Assembly (NCBI GenBank): GCA_963850345.1
Contig: CAWKKW010000006.1
Span: 62,001 to 126,000 of the forward strand
Length of the DNA: 64,000 bases
Reading direction: 5' to 3'
DNA from: CAWKKW01 sp963850345
GTDB taxonomy: Bacteria > Acidobacteriota > Terriglobia > Terriglobales > Acidobacteriaceae
This document shows, in pieces, positions 25,720 to 35,009 of the stretch; the first letter of the stretch is position 1; each line of letters starts with the position of its first letter. Position numbers and translations under genes: made by a program. The notes beneath the pieces were generated by a model. It did not search any database and was not told the origin of the DNA. It saw only the letters and a list, made by a program, of their open reading frames with translations.

Positions 25720-27051
25720 ATGCGACCGAATTCGAGATTGATGAAAGCGACGTTGACAGGTGCATTGGGTGGTCTACTCTTCGGCTTTGATACCGTCGTC
25801 ATCTCCGGTGTCCTGGATGCGCTTGTCCGGCTATATCACTTGAACGACTATGGCAAAGGATGGACGGTGGCAATCGCGCTCATTGGAACAGTGATCGGAT
25901 CGTTCAGCGCCGGAGTTGTAGGTCAGAAACTCGGCGGTCGCGAAACGCTACGGATTACCGCTGTCCTTTACTTGATTTCCGCGTTGGGTAGTGCGCTCGC
26001 ATGGAACTGGCCTTCGCTAATGGCCTTTCGCTTCATCGGTGGTTTGGGTATCGGTGCTTCGTCGGTGCTGGGCCCGGTCTACATCGCGGAGCTCGCTCCC
26101 GCCAAGTGGCGTGGAAGACTAGTGGGCGCGTTTCAATTGAACGTGGTCTTCGGAATACTGGTGGCCTACACCTCGAACTACCTCATTCGACTTTTGCATC
26201 TGGGTACGGCGGAGTGGCGCTGGCAAATAGGTATAGCTGCCGTTCCCGCAATTGGGTTTCTAGTCTTGCTCTTTAGCATTCCACGCAGCCCCCGCTGGTC
26301 CGCCTCAAAGAACAGGATCGATGAAGCTCTCGAGGTGCTTCGGTTGATGGGCGAGCCGAACCCAGAAGGTGAACTAGCCGAAATTCGCGCCGCGCTTCAC
26401 CAAGAGCACGCCACGGCTCACGAACCAGTCTTCCGTTGGAAGTACCGGTATCCGCTGTTCTTGGCCATCACAATTGGGGCGTTCAATCAATTAGCCGGCA
26501 TCAACGCGATTCTCTATTATCTGAACAATATCTTCGCAGCTGCCGGATTCAGTCAGGTTTCCGGAGATCAGCAAGCTGTCGCAATTGGCTTCACAAATCT
26601 GATTTTCACAATGGTCGGCATGTCTGTGATCGACAAGCTGGGGCGCAGGACGCTGCTGCTGATCGGCGCTGCCGGCACTGCCACATGCTTGGCTGGTGTG
26701 GCATGGATCTTTATATCCGATTCGCACCAGTCTGCACTCGTATTGCTTCTCGTGGCCTACATTGCCTTCTTCGCGCTCTCACAGGGTGCCGTCATTTGGG
26801 TCTACATTGGCGAAGTTTTCCCCAATCACGTTCGATCCAAGGGCCAAGGGGTTGGAAACGCGAGCCATTGGATCATGAACACCTGCATCGCTCTGGTCTT
26901 TCCCACTGTAGCGGCAACCATGGGCCGCGGTGCACCTTTTGTGTTCTTCTCCGCGATGACTGTCTTGCAATTCGTGATTGTGCTGCTTGCCTATCCGGAA
27001 ACAAAGGGCCAGACTCTCGAACAACTGCAGCTTCGACTAGTGAAGGCCTGA
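25720..27051 (+). CDS. MFS sugar porter (proton symporter)
   Basis: A 443-residue inner-membrane transporter with about 12 membrane segments. Sugar-porter signatures are GGLLFGFDTVVISG in TM1, GGRETLR between TM2 and TM3, FRFIGGLGIGASSVLGPVYI and AELAPAKWRGR, PRSPRW at the central loop, DKLGRRTLL after TM8 and YPETKGQTLEQ at the C-terminus. The QLAGINAILYY motif in TM7 is the sugar-contact helix of XylE/GLUT relatives. In this locus it most likely brings fructose, psicose or a difructose compound into the cytosol. It precedes the GH172 gene by about 70 bases and should be in the same operon. Confidence 0.92.
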   Translation: MRPNSRLMKATLTGALGGLLFGFDTVVISGVLDALVRLYHLNDYGKGWTVAIALIGTVIGSFSAGVVGQKLGGRETLRITAVLYLISALGSALAWNWPSLMAFRFIGGLGIGASSVLGPVYIAELAPAKWRGRLVGAFQLNVVFGILVAYTSNYLIRLLHLGTAEWRWQIGIAAVPAIGFLVLLFSIPRSPRWSASKNRIDEALEVLRLMGEPNPEGELAEIRAALHQEHATAHEPVFRWKYRYPLFLAITIGAFNQLAGINAILYYLNNIFAAAGFSQVSGDQQAVAIGFTNLIFTMVGMSVIDKLGRRTLLLIGAAGTATCLAGVAWIFISDSHQSALVLLLVAYIAFFALSQGAVIWVYIGEVFPNHVRSKGQGVGNASHWIMNTCIALVFPTVAATMGRGAPFVFFSAMTVLQFVIVLLAYPETKGQTLEQLQLRLVKA

Positions 27052-27124
27052 GTCGTACGGTTGATTGTTTTGTTTATGTGCGCGCAGATTCGCATGTTGC
27101 AGGGAAGGATCGGAGAGATCGAGA

Positions 27125-28252
27125 GTGAAACGGATATTGAGCGTACTACTGACCATGAGCGCGATTTGCTGGGCACAGGATAACGGGCCACTGAACGGAT
27201 TGGCAACGTTGCGTCCCGGCGTCACTTCAGAGCGGGCGTCGAGTTGGGATCGGACGGGAGGGAACGCCGACTTTGTCGTGGTGCAATCCGGGGCTACGGT
27301 CCCACTGGCAGAAATCAGTGGCTCGGGCGAGATCCGGCACATGTGGTTCACAATTTCCTCACCTAGTCCCAACCACCTCCGAGAACTGGTGATTCGCATG
27401 TACTGGGATGGCGAGGCTGACCCGAGCGTCGAAGTGCCGATCGGCGATTTCTTCGGAACGGGCTTCGAATACGAAGACATTCCCGGCGGACACAGCGGGC
27501 AGGCCTACCATTCATGGCAGTCTCTTCCGCTCACCGTCTATGGCAAAGCGATGAATTGCTATTTCGCCATGCCCTTCGGCAAGAGCGCGCGAATCACCAT
27601 CAGTAACGACGGAGCACAGGACGTACCCGCCTTCTACTACCACATCGATTACGAGAAGTACCCTGACGAGTCGGCAACTGCAAAAGAGGGCCGCTTCCAC
27701 GCCCAGTGGCACCATCAGGTCACCACGCCGATTCCTGCGGAGGCGTCCCGTGCCGTGAACCTTGATGGCAAGAGCAATTACAACTTCATGCACGCGACCG
27801 GGACCGGACAATTCGTCGGAGTAATTCTAGGTGTGCAGGGATACTCAACAGGATGGTGGGGCGAAGGCGACGACATGTTCTTCATCGACGGGGCGAAGGA
27901 GCACGCGTCAATCAACGGCACGGGAATGGAAGACTATTTCGGAAGCGGCTGGATGTTCCGGGATGAGTACAACTATCCATTCATCGGATACTCTCACCAA
28001 GGCAACAGGGATTGGACCGGCACCCATGTCATGTATCGATTCCATATCGTTGATCCCATTTACTTCAACCGTTCCATCGTAGCAAGCATTGAACATGGCC
28101 ATGCTAACCAGCGTCAGGATGGCTACACCAGCGTTGCATTTTGGTACCAAAAAGAACCACACGAAAAACTTGATCCCTTGCCTCCACTACGGGACAGAAT
28201 TCCCCACCCCTTCTGGCGTATCGAAACGATGGAAAACAATCTTCCAAATTAG
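27125..28252 (+). CDS. GH172 (DUF2961) difructose/furanoside hydrolase
   Basis: A protein of about 375 residues. I chose GTG 27125 (MKRILSVLLTMSAICWAQ), which gives a proper signal peptide and has GGAGAGA upstream. The DUF2961 core shows IRHMWFTISS, IRMYWDGEADPSVEVPIGDF, FYYHIDYEKY and the hallmark GTGMEDYFGSGWMF. Characterised GH172 members act on alpha-fructofuranosides and difructose dianhydride I, and on mycobacterial D-arabinan or galactan furanosides. With GH32, fructokinase and a ketose epimerase around it, the fructose branch is the likely role here. The catalytic glutamates are expected in EDYF and a nearby motif; I did not verify the second. Export suggests action in the periplasm or outside. 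Confidence 0.87.
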   Translation: MKRILSVLLTMSAICWAQDNGPLNGLATLRPGVTSERASSWDRTGGNADFVVVQSGATVPLAEISGSGEIRHMWFTISSPSPNHLRELVIRMYWDGEADPSVEVPIGDFFGTGFEYEDIPGGHSGQAYHSWQSLPLTVYGKAMNCYFAMPFGKSARITISNDGAQDVPAFYYHIDYEKYPDESATAKEGRFHAQWHHQVTTPIPAEASRAVNLDGKSNYNFMHATGTGQFVGVILGVQGYSTGWWGEGDDMFFIDGAKEHASINGTGMEDYFGSGWMFRDEYNYPFIGYSHQGNRDWTGTHVMYRFHIVDPIYFNRSIVASIEHGHANQRQDGYTSVAFWYQKEPHEKLDPLPPLRDRIPHPFWRIETMENNLPN

Positions 28253-28281
28253 AAATCCGAGTTAAAGATTAGGAGCTCAGC

Positions 28282-29133
28282 GTGAAGATTGGCGTAAGCG
28301 CATTTGCATGGACAGCGAAGTTCGACCGGTCACATCTTCGGCTTGTGCCACTGACAAAAGAAATGGGCTTCAGCGGTTTTGAGATCGCCATGTTTGATCC
28401 CGCCGATCTTGCCGTCGATGACATTCGGCGAGCCTTCGAGAGCTCCGATCTCGAGTGCACTGTGTGCGCCATCCTGCCTCCCGGCGTCAATCCGATCAGT
28501 CCCGACGCCGCGGTCAGGAAGACTTCAGTGCAGCATCTGGTCAGGTGCATTGAGACGGTGTCGGCGCTGGGAGCCAAGCTCCTTGGCGGTCCGCTCTACG
28601 CACCGATCGGCTATCTCCCGGAGCATCGGGCTACAAAAGATGAATGGTCGTGGGCTGTGGACGCATTTCAGTCCGTATGTGACGTTCTCGATTCCTGCGA
28701 CGTGACCCTCTCTATCGAGCCGGTCAATCGGTCCGAGACATTCTTCGTCAGAACCGCGAAAGAAGCAAGCTCGCTTTGTGATGCGATCGGGCATCCTCGC
28801 TTCGGTGTAACGGTCGATACTTTTCATGCCAACATTGAAGAACGGGACATACCGGAAGCCTTGACATCGATAGCTCCCCGCCTCAAGCACATCCACGCGA
28901 GCGAGAACGACCGCGGTCTTTTAGGGAAAGGCCATGTGGATTTTCCGGGCATTGTCGCTGCTCTAAGGAAAATCGGATACGACGGTTACTTAATGATCGA
29001 GGGATTCGGCTATTCTCCGCAGGAGACAAACGCGCCAGGAGCACTCTGGGCAGATATCTACGTATCTCCGGAGGAGATCGCCTCGAGCGGAGCACTCTTC
29101 CTGAATCGAATTCTCAACGGAGCTGTGCTCTGA
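28282..29133 (+). CDS. ketose 3-epimerase (D-psicose/D-tagatose 3-epimerase family)
   Basis: A 283-residue TIM-barrel enzyme of the xylose-isomerase-like superfamily, starting at GTG 28282 behind AGGAG. Metal and catalytic residues are Glu146 (SIEPVN), Asp179 (TVDTFH), His205 (HIHASE) and Glu240 (MIEGFG). Their spacing (33, 26, 35) is the same as in the Agrobacterium D-psicose 3-epimerase (E152, D185, H211, E246), and the substrate-contact residues Glu152, His182 and Arg211 match E158, H188 and R217 of that enzyme. There is no signal peptide. It should interconvert D-fructose and D-psicose or a similar ketose pair in the cytosol, with Mn or Co. It lies 29 bases after the GH172 gene. Confidence 0.88.
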   Translation: MKIGVSAFAWTAKFDRSHLRLVPLTKEMGFSGFEIAMFDPADLAVDDIRRAFESSDLECTVCAILPPGVNPISPDAAVRKTSVQHLVRCIETVSALGAKLLGGPLYAPIGYLPEHRATKDEWSWAVDAFQSVCDVLDSCDVTLSIEPVNRSETFFVRTAKEASSLCDAIGHPRFGVTVDTFHANIEERDIPEALTSIAPRLKHIHASENDRGLLGKGHVDFPGIVAALRKIGYDGYLMIEGFGYSPQETNAPGALWADIYVSPEEIASSGALFLNRILNGAVL

Positions 29134-29302
29134 GCCGTCACAAAGCCGTGGCTACCCGTGGAGAAGCCAAAATGCTGAAAGGGCGTTCCCGGATGGTCTC
29201 GGCGGCAAACGCAGGGCGGTTCGTTCACGAGTGCAGCCAGAGATAGTTAGTGTCAGGAACAGTAGGTTGGGAAGATCTGTCGGAATCTTTCCGGAGGATA
29301 TG

Positions 29303-30901
29303 ATGAGTAAATTCGTGACGAGACGCCGCGTGCTTGGCTTCATCGGAAGCGCTTCATTGATTCATGGGTCGGCTCTGAGATTATTCTCAGAGGCTCTCGC
29401 GGGCATTGGTTCAAGGGTGCCCAGATTTCACGCCGCCACAGCAACTGGTCGGATTAACGACCCACAGAGACCGCTATGGATAAATGGCTGCTGGAATCTC
29501 TGGATCTTGTGGAACAAAGATTTCCCTGACGGACGTGGCACGGTCTGGTTGAGATTTACCTCTAAAGACCTGGTGCACTGGGCGGAGGCAGGCACCTCAA
29601 TTCCCAAGAACACGACACCCTTTGGAGACGTGTGGACAGGGTCGTCTGTGGTTGACAGAGCGAATACCGCAGGCTTTGGCCGCGACACTGTAGTGGCGCT
29701 GATGACGATGCCGTGCAGGCCAATGGGAGGACAGGGGACAGGACGGTGGTATTCAAATGATGGTGGCGCCTCCTTCCAATTCGATTCGGTAGTAATGAAA
29801 AATCCGCGAGCTGGAGATTCGACTCTGCGGGACAAGGTTTTTCGCGATCCCAATGTTCGCTGGCACGAGCCTTCTCAAAGTTGGGTGATGTGCCTGGCAG
29901 AACCAGGCCAAATTGGCTTTTACAGATCTTCAGACCTGAAGTCGTGGAAACCTAGTGGGAGTTTGAAAAACGCGGAACTAGGCACGCTCGAGTGCCCGAA
30001 TCTGTTTCCGTTACATTTACACGATCCAGGCGGAAAGACAGTTGGCGAAAAGTGGGTTCTTCTGTGCGGGGCAAACGGAACGGCCAGCGGGTTTACCACG
30101 GGGACTCATTATTGGGTGGGCGTTTTCGATGGTCATAACTTCCAGCCAGACGAGGGGACAGGCCGCTGGTTGGACGGGGGACCGGATTTCTACGCCGCGA
30201 CCGCATTTAACCAGAACTCAGCAGATTTTTCGGAACGCACCTTTTTGATCGCTTGGATGAATAACTGGAACTATGCAGACGCGGTGCAACAAAAAGGCTA
30301 CATCGGGCAACTGAGTTTGGTGCGGGAACTCCGTCTGCAATTGGTGGACGGAACTGCGATGATTCAGAACCGCCCCGTTGAAGCGGTTCAATCGCTGTCT
30401 GGCGCCAATATTCTTGGCAAGCAGCAGATTATCTCTGATGACCGCGACTACAACTGGCCAGAAGGAGCGGCGCAAACATGCTGCCGGATAGATCTGACCA
30501 TGTCGACAGTACACGGAGCTTGGCCCGAGGCTGTTTATCTTTCGGTTCGTGGAGGAGGCGGCTACTTGACACAACTCGGTTTTAAGCCTGGCTCAGCCAC
30601 TGCATATCTTGATCGCGGACGATCCGGCCCCGTTCCAAAAGAAGGAGATGCTTGGAAAGCTCCGCGCTCAGTTCCATGCGATTACGCCAAGTCGGTTTCC
30701 GTTAACATTTTTCTTGACGTCGGATCTATCGAAGTCTTTTTAAACAATGGTGAGTCAACGATCTCTGCGCTGTTGACTGCTCCTCTTGACGCAAATGCCT
30801 TGAGGCTTACCGCGACCGGTGGCCAGGTGTCCATCTCGAAAGTGAACATCGAACAGCTGGCCGCACGGCCAAACGTCGGATTGACCAGTGATCGGTCGTA
30901 G
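29303..30901 (+). CDS. GH32-family fructosidase, Tat-exported
   Basis: A 532-residue GH32 enzyme. I place the start at ATG 29303 (GGAGG five bases upstream; ATG 29300 is also open). The twin-arginine motif TRRRVLGFIG opens a Tat signal. The nucleophile is Asp53 in RINDPQRP, a variant of NDPNG; the stabiliser is Asp182 in FRDPN and the acid/base Glu230 in LECPNLF. WMNNWNYA and YIGQLSLVREL are shared with the GH32 at 16728. The C-terminal sandwich carries VGSIEVFLNNGES, the same segment seen in the GH32 remnant beside the IS. It probably hydrolyses a fructan or fructosyl oligosaccharide and is the last gene of the locus. Confidence 0.9.
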   Translation: MSKFVTRRRVLGFIGSASLIHGSALRLFSEALAGIGSRVPRFHAATATGRINDPQRPLWINGCWNLWILWNKDFPDGRGTVWLRFTSKDLVHWAEAGTSIPKNTTPFGDVWTGSSVVDRANTAGFGRDTVVALMTMPCRPMGGQGTGRWYSNDGGASFQFDSVVMKNPRAGDSTLRDKVFRDPNVRWHEPSQSWVMCLAEPGQIGFYRSSDLKSWKPSGSLKNAELGTLECPNLFPLHLHDPGGKTVGEKWVLLCGANGTASGFTTGTHYWVGVFDGHNFQPDEGTGRWLDGGPDFYAATAFNQNSADFSERTFLIAWMNNWNYADAVQQKGYIGQLSLVRELRLQLVDGTAMIQNRPVEAVQSLSGANILGKQQIISDDRDYNWPEGAAQTCCRIDLTMSTVHGAWPEAVYLSVRGGGGYLTQLGFKPGSATAYLDRGRSGPVPKEGDAWKAPRSVPCDYAKSVSVNIFLDVGSIEVFLNNGESTISALLTAPLDANALRLTATGGQVSISKVNIEQLAARPNVGLTSDRS

Positions 30902-31059
30902 GTTTACGCAATTAGTGGTTGAGCAAATGGCGTTCCGTAAATTTCTGCCAACTGTCCGGGACGGGGCAGGTCAACAGGCAGCAGCAGTACTGACTGATGA
31001 TCGCGAGCATCGCTGTGACGCATTCCAACCCGGCGCCAGCGTGCAGACCAAGGCTCAGA

Positions 31060-31240
31060 ATTTTCCAGCCACAACATGCCTTAGACGCTACGCGACTGCT
31101 CGACGGCCACAAGCACGTTGCTAAACTTCTTTTTCGCCGCCTGCCGGGCCTGCTCAGGCGGCATTCCAGCCTCGATGTTTTGCTGCGTCTCAATCTCAAA
31201 GTGCACGTCGATCTCTTGCAAGAGTTCCTTCCTGCGATTT
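31060..31240 (-). pseudogene. ADOP permease N-terminal remnant
   Basis: The minus-strand frame reads EIDVHFEIETQQNIEAGMPP, EQARQAAKKKFSNV, then VEQSRSV, a TAA, and GMLWLE. This is the N-terminal helical extension of duplicated orphan permeases (E.L..H.EM....N...GM.PEEAR..A...FGN), here interrupted by a stop. The membrane domains are absent. It lies just downstream of a PadR fragment on the same strand, the usual gene order. Confidence 0.65.
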
Positions 31241-31289
31241 GTAAGCCAAAGATCTCAGAGTCCTCATTTCTAGGAACTCTCTCCGACCA

Positions 31290-31412
31290 CCGGCGAAAGA
31301 ATCCGCGCCATCGCGTGGGAGAATCTTTGCCACTTCGAAGCTTCCGCAAATGAATGCTTCTTACCTTTTACGGTCAGGCGATAAAACTTGGCTTTGCGGT
31401 TATTCTCTGACA
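31290..31412 (-). pseudogene. PadR-family regulator C-terminal remnant
   Basis: The frame reads ENNRKAKFYRLTVKGKKHSF then EASKWQRFSHAMARIL before a stop. It matches the wing and dimerisation helix of PadR regulators (ENNRRAKFY.LT..GR..L..E...W.R...A...IL). The recognition helix is missing. It was probably paired with the ADOP permease whose fragment follows. Confidence 0.65.
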
Positions 31413-31437
31413 TTCCTTCCTAAGCCACGATCAAACC

Positions 31438-31950
31438 GTGCACGCTCGGATCGTTCGGGTAAAAACCGAATACAGCGAGGACGAGATGTTTCTGCATCCT
31501 GCGTTCGCTCAGATTCTTTTTGCATGGCAGACCGGATGTCCGGCCAGTCCGGAAGTTTGGGTTTTCCCCAACCGAATACGGGCGGAGTCTGGCATGCTTC
31601 CGTGCTGCAGGGAGATATCCTTGTTCCGGCGGGCAGGGAACTGGGTTCGAGCGACTTGACTGGCACACATTTCGGCACAGCTACCCTTCGATGCTGGATG
31701 CTTGCGGGGCCCCAGTTGGCGTCCAGCAGAAGCTAATGCGTCATGCGCAAGTCAGCACAACCACGAAATACGGGATTGCTTACATGACGGAGAAGCGCAA
31801 GGCACACGGCGCCGTGGTGAAGATGGTTCTTCCAGGCAAAACTACGCAAAAAGCCGAGACGGAAGGCGTTTCCGCTTACGTGGGGTTGCGTGGGGTTTTT
31901 AAGAGGTATTTTCGGTGCCCAAAATCAATCTTAACTTGTTTTGATTGTTT
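31438..31950 (+). pseudogene. tyrosine integrase remnant next to tRNA-fMet
   Basis: Two frames give the C-terminal catalytic part of a phage-type integrase: VKTEYSEDEMFLHPAFAQIL, FAWQTGCP and WVFPNR in the first, then, after a +1 shift near 31600-31655, WHTFRHSYPSMLDACGAP and VGVQQKLMRHAQVSTTTKYG. The His-x2-Arg (HTFRHS), RHA and Tyr (KYG) elements are visible. The first catalytic Arg and the N-terminal arm domain are lost. It reads toward and ends at the tRNA gene, the usual position of an integrase beside its attachment site, so it marks an old integrative element. Confidence 0.75.
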
Positions 31951-32027
<77 letters not shown>

Positions 32028-32137
32028 TTTCGATACTAACAACCGTACGCGGTGGGGTCAAACCTGGGCTGAGTTCTGCGCTGTGAATTAGCAGTGTAGT
32101 AGAACATAAGGCACCTAGAGCTACCGAGGAAAAAGCT

Positions 32138-33220
32138 TTGCGACTCAGAATTCTGCAGGTAATTCTTTCTACGGCCGCGATCGCCGCCTGCCTGGTATGG
32201 ACCAGTGCGGGCACGGCCCAGACGACGCCCAGCCGCACCCTGCTGGCCCTTTCGAAGCGGGAGCATACTCTGGCGATTGTGGACATGAACACAATGCAGG
32301 TCGTCGCCCGAGCTCCGGTAGGGCCAGATCCTCACGAGGTGATTGCCTCTTCCGACGGAAAGACCGCTTACGTCTCCATTTACGGGGGAGGTCGTTATCA
32401 TGCTCTTTCGGTAATCGATCTGGTAGGACAGAAGGCATTGCCCGACATCGATACCGGAGCGCTGAACGGACTGCATGGATTGGAGTTTGCCGGCGGAAAG
32501 CTGTGGTTCACGGCCGAAGGGGCGAAAGCGATCGCGACGTATGATCCGGGATCGGCGAAGATCGACTGGATCATGGGCACTGGCCAGAACCGCACGCACA
32601 TGATCTACGTGACCGCAGACCAGAAACAGATTTATACAACAAATGTAAGCTCGGCCAGCGTCAGCATTCTTGAGAAGGTCACGCTGCCTCCGATGGGCCC
32701 ACCGCCCGGGATGCGGCCGCCAAGCGGCTCCTTTGCACCGCCCCCGGGTGGCAATCAGCCTCGCATGGATTGGAACGAAACGATTATCCCGGTCGGCAAG
32801 GGAGACGAGGGTTTCGATGTGTCTCCCGATGGGCGGGAATTGTGGACCGCGAATGCGCAGGACGGCACTCTGTCTGTGATTGACCTTCATAGCCGGACGG
32901 TCGCGGCTACGCTGGATTCCAAGACCTTGGGTGCGAATCGCCTGAAGTTTACTCCGGACGGCAAGCTCGTGTTGATCTCGAGCCTGGGTGGCGGCGATCT
33001 GGTCATCTACGACGCAGCGTCGCGCAAAGAGTTCAAGCGGGTGAAGATCGGTCACGGAGCTGCCGGGATTCTGATGGACAAGGAAGGGAATCGAGCCTTC
33101 ATCTCCTGCGGGCCCGACAATTACGTCGCAGTGCTGGATCTGAACACACTCCAGGTGACAGGGCACATTGACGTGGGCGGAGAGCCAGATGGTTTAGCCT
33201 TGGCCATTCGGCCGAACTGA
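32138..33220 (+). CDS. YVTN-type beta-propeller secreted protein
   Basis: A 360-residue secreted protein starting at TTG 32138 behind GAGGA. The signal peptide reads VILSTAAIAACLVWTSAGTA. Repeats of the YVTN/NHL-like type follow: SKREHTLAIVDMNTMQVVAR, SSDGKTAYVSIYGGG, VSPDGRELWTANAQDGTLSV, FTPDGKLVLISSLGGG, NYVAVLDLNTLQVTGHIDVG. A Pro/Gly/Met-rich insert (PPMGPPPGMRPP, PPPGGN) interrupts one blade near the middle. Such proteins are abundant in Acidobacteriota; their role, binding or scaffolding at the surface, is not established. It appears monocistronic. Confidence 0.85.
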   Translation: MRLRILQVILSTAAIAACLVWTSAGTAQTTPSRTLLALSKREHTLAIVDMNTMQVVARAPVGPDPHEVIASSDGKTAYVSIYGGGRYHALSVIDLVGQKALPDIDTGALNGLHGLEFAGGKLWFTAEGAKAIATYDPGSAKIDWIMGTGQNRTHMIYVTADQKQIYTTNVSSASVSILEKVTLPPMGPPPGMRPPSGSFAPPPGGNQPRMDWNETIIPVGKGDEGFDVSPDGRELWTANAQDGTLSVIDLHSRTVAATLDSKTLGANRLKFTPDGKLVLISSLGGGDLVIYDAASRKEFKRVKIGHGAAGILMDKEGNRAFISCGPDNYVAVLDLNTLQVTGHIDVGGEPDGLALAIRPN

Positions 33221-33375
33221 GGAGCCTGACAGCACCTCAGCGGCAGTCTTTTGCTTCAGCCTCTCGGCAAAGAAGGGCGCTTGCACCGCTGAATAGCGTT
33301 CTCACTTTCAGGTGATCTACTGTCCCTTGAGAGGCCGACATACCTTCACCTTGCCGGCCTCTGTAGGATGCGCGG

Positions 33376-34434
33376 TTACTCCGTCCGAAGCGATGCCATG
33401 TCGATAGAGAAGCGATACTTCACATCGGATTTAGCCAATCGCTCGTAAGCTTCGTTGATCTTTTGAATGGGGATCACTTCGACATCGGAGGTGATGGAGT
33501 GTTGACTGCAAAAGTCGAGCATCTCCTGGGTTTCTGCGATGCTGCCGATGAGCGACCCAGAGAAGCTGCGTCTTGCGAAGATGAGGCCGAAGACGGATAC
33601 GGGCAATGGCTTGTCTGGCGCGCCCACCATGGTGAGGTTCCCATCGCGGCGCAGCATGTTGATGTACGCATTGATGTCGTGCTCCGCGGCGACCGCGTCC
33701 AGGATGAAGTCGAAACTGCCAGCGTGCTTCGCCATCTCGTCTGCATTGCGGGAGATGACAACTTCATCGGCTCCGAGGCGGTGGGCGTCATCCTTCTTAC
33801 TCGACGAGGTGGTAAACACCACGACATGAGCTCCGAGGGCGTGGGCAAACTTGACCCCCATGTGACCCAATCCGCCGAGTCCCACGATGCCGACCTTCTT
33901 GCCCTTGCTCACTCCCCAGTGCCGCATCGGCGAATAGGTGGTAATTCCAGCGCAGAGCAGGGGGGCAGTTCCAGCGAGGTCGAGGTTTGTTGGAACCTTG
34001 AGTACGAAATGCTCCGTCACGACGATGCTATCGGAGTACCCACCGTATGTAACTCCGCCGGTGTGTTTGTCGGGGAAGTTGTAGGTGAGCACCATATTGG
34101 GGCAGAACTGCTCCAAGCCGGCCTTGCACTCGGGGCAGGTGCGGTCGGAGTTCACCAGGCAACCGACTGCGGCAAGATCACCCGGCTTGAATTTTGTAAC
34201 TGAGGAACCCACCTTAGTGACACGGCCGACAATCTCGTGACCGGGAACGCAAGGGTAGACGGTCGGCATGAGAGCGCTCCACTCATTGCGAGCCTGGTGC
34301 AGGTCCGAATGGCAGATACCACAGAAGAGTATTTCGAGCTGGACATCGTAGGCGGTAAGATCGCGCCGTTCGATCGTGGTAGAAACGAACGGCGATGTCG
34401 CGCTGGCAACAGAATAAGCTTTTGCCTGGTACAT
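33376..34434 (-). CDS. NAD(P)-dependent zinc alcohol dehydrogenase, CAD/YahK type
   Basis: A 352-residue cytosolic dehydrogenase of the cinnamyl-alcohol/aldehyde-reductase group, which mostly reduces aldehydes with NADPH. Catalytic zinc ligands are in FCGICHSD and PGHEIVG, and the cofactor loop is GIVGLGGLGHMGVKFAH. The structural-zinc lobe reads GCLVNSDRTCPECKAGLEQFC (21 residues; key Cys in TC, EC and FC): the first of the usual four Cys is Asp here, a variation that may still bind zinc. It ends YRFSIDMASL. No functional partner adjoins; the nearest genes are unrelated, so it is probably a general detoxifying reductase. Confidence 0.88.
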   Translation of the reverse strand: MYQAKAYSVASATSPFVSTTIERRDLTAYDVQLEILFCGICHSDLHQARNEWSALMPTVYPCVPGHEIVGRVTKVGSSVTKFKPGDLAAVGCLVNSDRTCPECKAGLEQFCPNMVLTYNFPDKHTGGVTYGGYSDSIVVTEHFVLKVPTNLDLAGTAPLLCAGITTYSPMRHWGVSKGKKVGIVGLGGLGHMGVKFAHALGAHVVVFTTSSSKKDDAHRLGADEVVISRNADEMAKHAGSFDFILDAVAAEHDINAYINMLRRDGNLTMVGAPDKPLPVSVFGLIFARRSFSGSLIGSIAETQEMLDFCSQHSITSDVEVIPIQKINEAYERLAKSDVKYRFSIDMASLRTE

Positions 34435-35009
34435 GCAATTCCCTCATTTCCTCGGGAGTGGCGAGCCACTCACCCTCGATTCAGAGTACAGGATGTCCGG
34501 TATCCGCTGCTGACGGGTCGGGAAAACTACCGCGATCAGGGCGCATGAGGAGAGCGAGCAAAATCAACGCTGGCCATTCGCTGACACTTGCTCCTTGGAG
34601 CTTGCGACGCAGTCATCCTGTAACTTTTGTAACTTTCGTTTCGCTGATTCTTTCCGCATGTTAGAGGTTCTGGTAATCACCCTGATATCATTTTGGTACT
34701 TAGCAAGAACATGAAGAATCAACAGGGCGGTTGCCGCTTTGCTGCACTCCTGCACGAACGCTATGGAACGGACTCGCATCGCCGCGGCCGCCCTGGTTCA
34801 GATGCATGTGCAGCTAGGGACTTGCAGCGAAGGTCGCTGCGAGGGGATGGCTACTCTGCCTCTACAAGGTGCGGTTGACGTATGCTTCGAACTCTAAAGG
34901 CTGACATCCTCAACGGCGCCCTCTTCGGTGCCGCTTGCGTCGCGCGTGACTTGGTGTTGGCTTGCCAGGGCGGCCGCGGGAGGATCGCTCATGACATGAG
35001 GGGCCGCAT
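34435..35009. other. long 5' region of the TonB receptor gene
   Basis: No gene is recognised between the dehydrogenase start and the TonB receptor. I looked for a cobalamin or other metal riboswitch and found none of its conserved boxes. The hairpin at 34824-34840 is the only clear structure. Confidence 0.45.
34824..34840 (+). promoter_or_regulatory. compact hairpin upstream of TonB receptor
   Basis: GCAGCGA-AGG-TCGCTGC forms a perfect 7-bp stem with a three-base loop about 170 bases before the receptor start. There is no T run behind it, so it is not a standard terminator. It may be part of a leader RNA or chance. Confidence 0.3.

Noticed and set aside
32036..33166. 376-codon minus-strand frame opposite the YVTN propeller gene
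   Set aside because: It runs into the tRNA and lacks motifs; the plus-strand protein has signal peptide and repeats.
34435..35009. cobalamin or metal riboswitch before the TonB receptor
   Set aside because: None of the conserved boxes could be found by eye.
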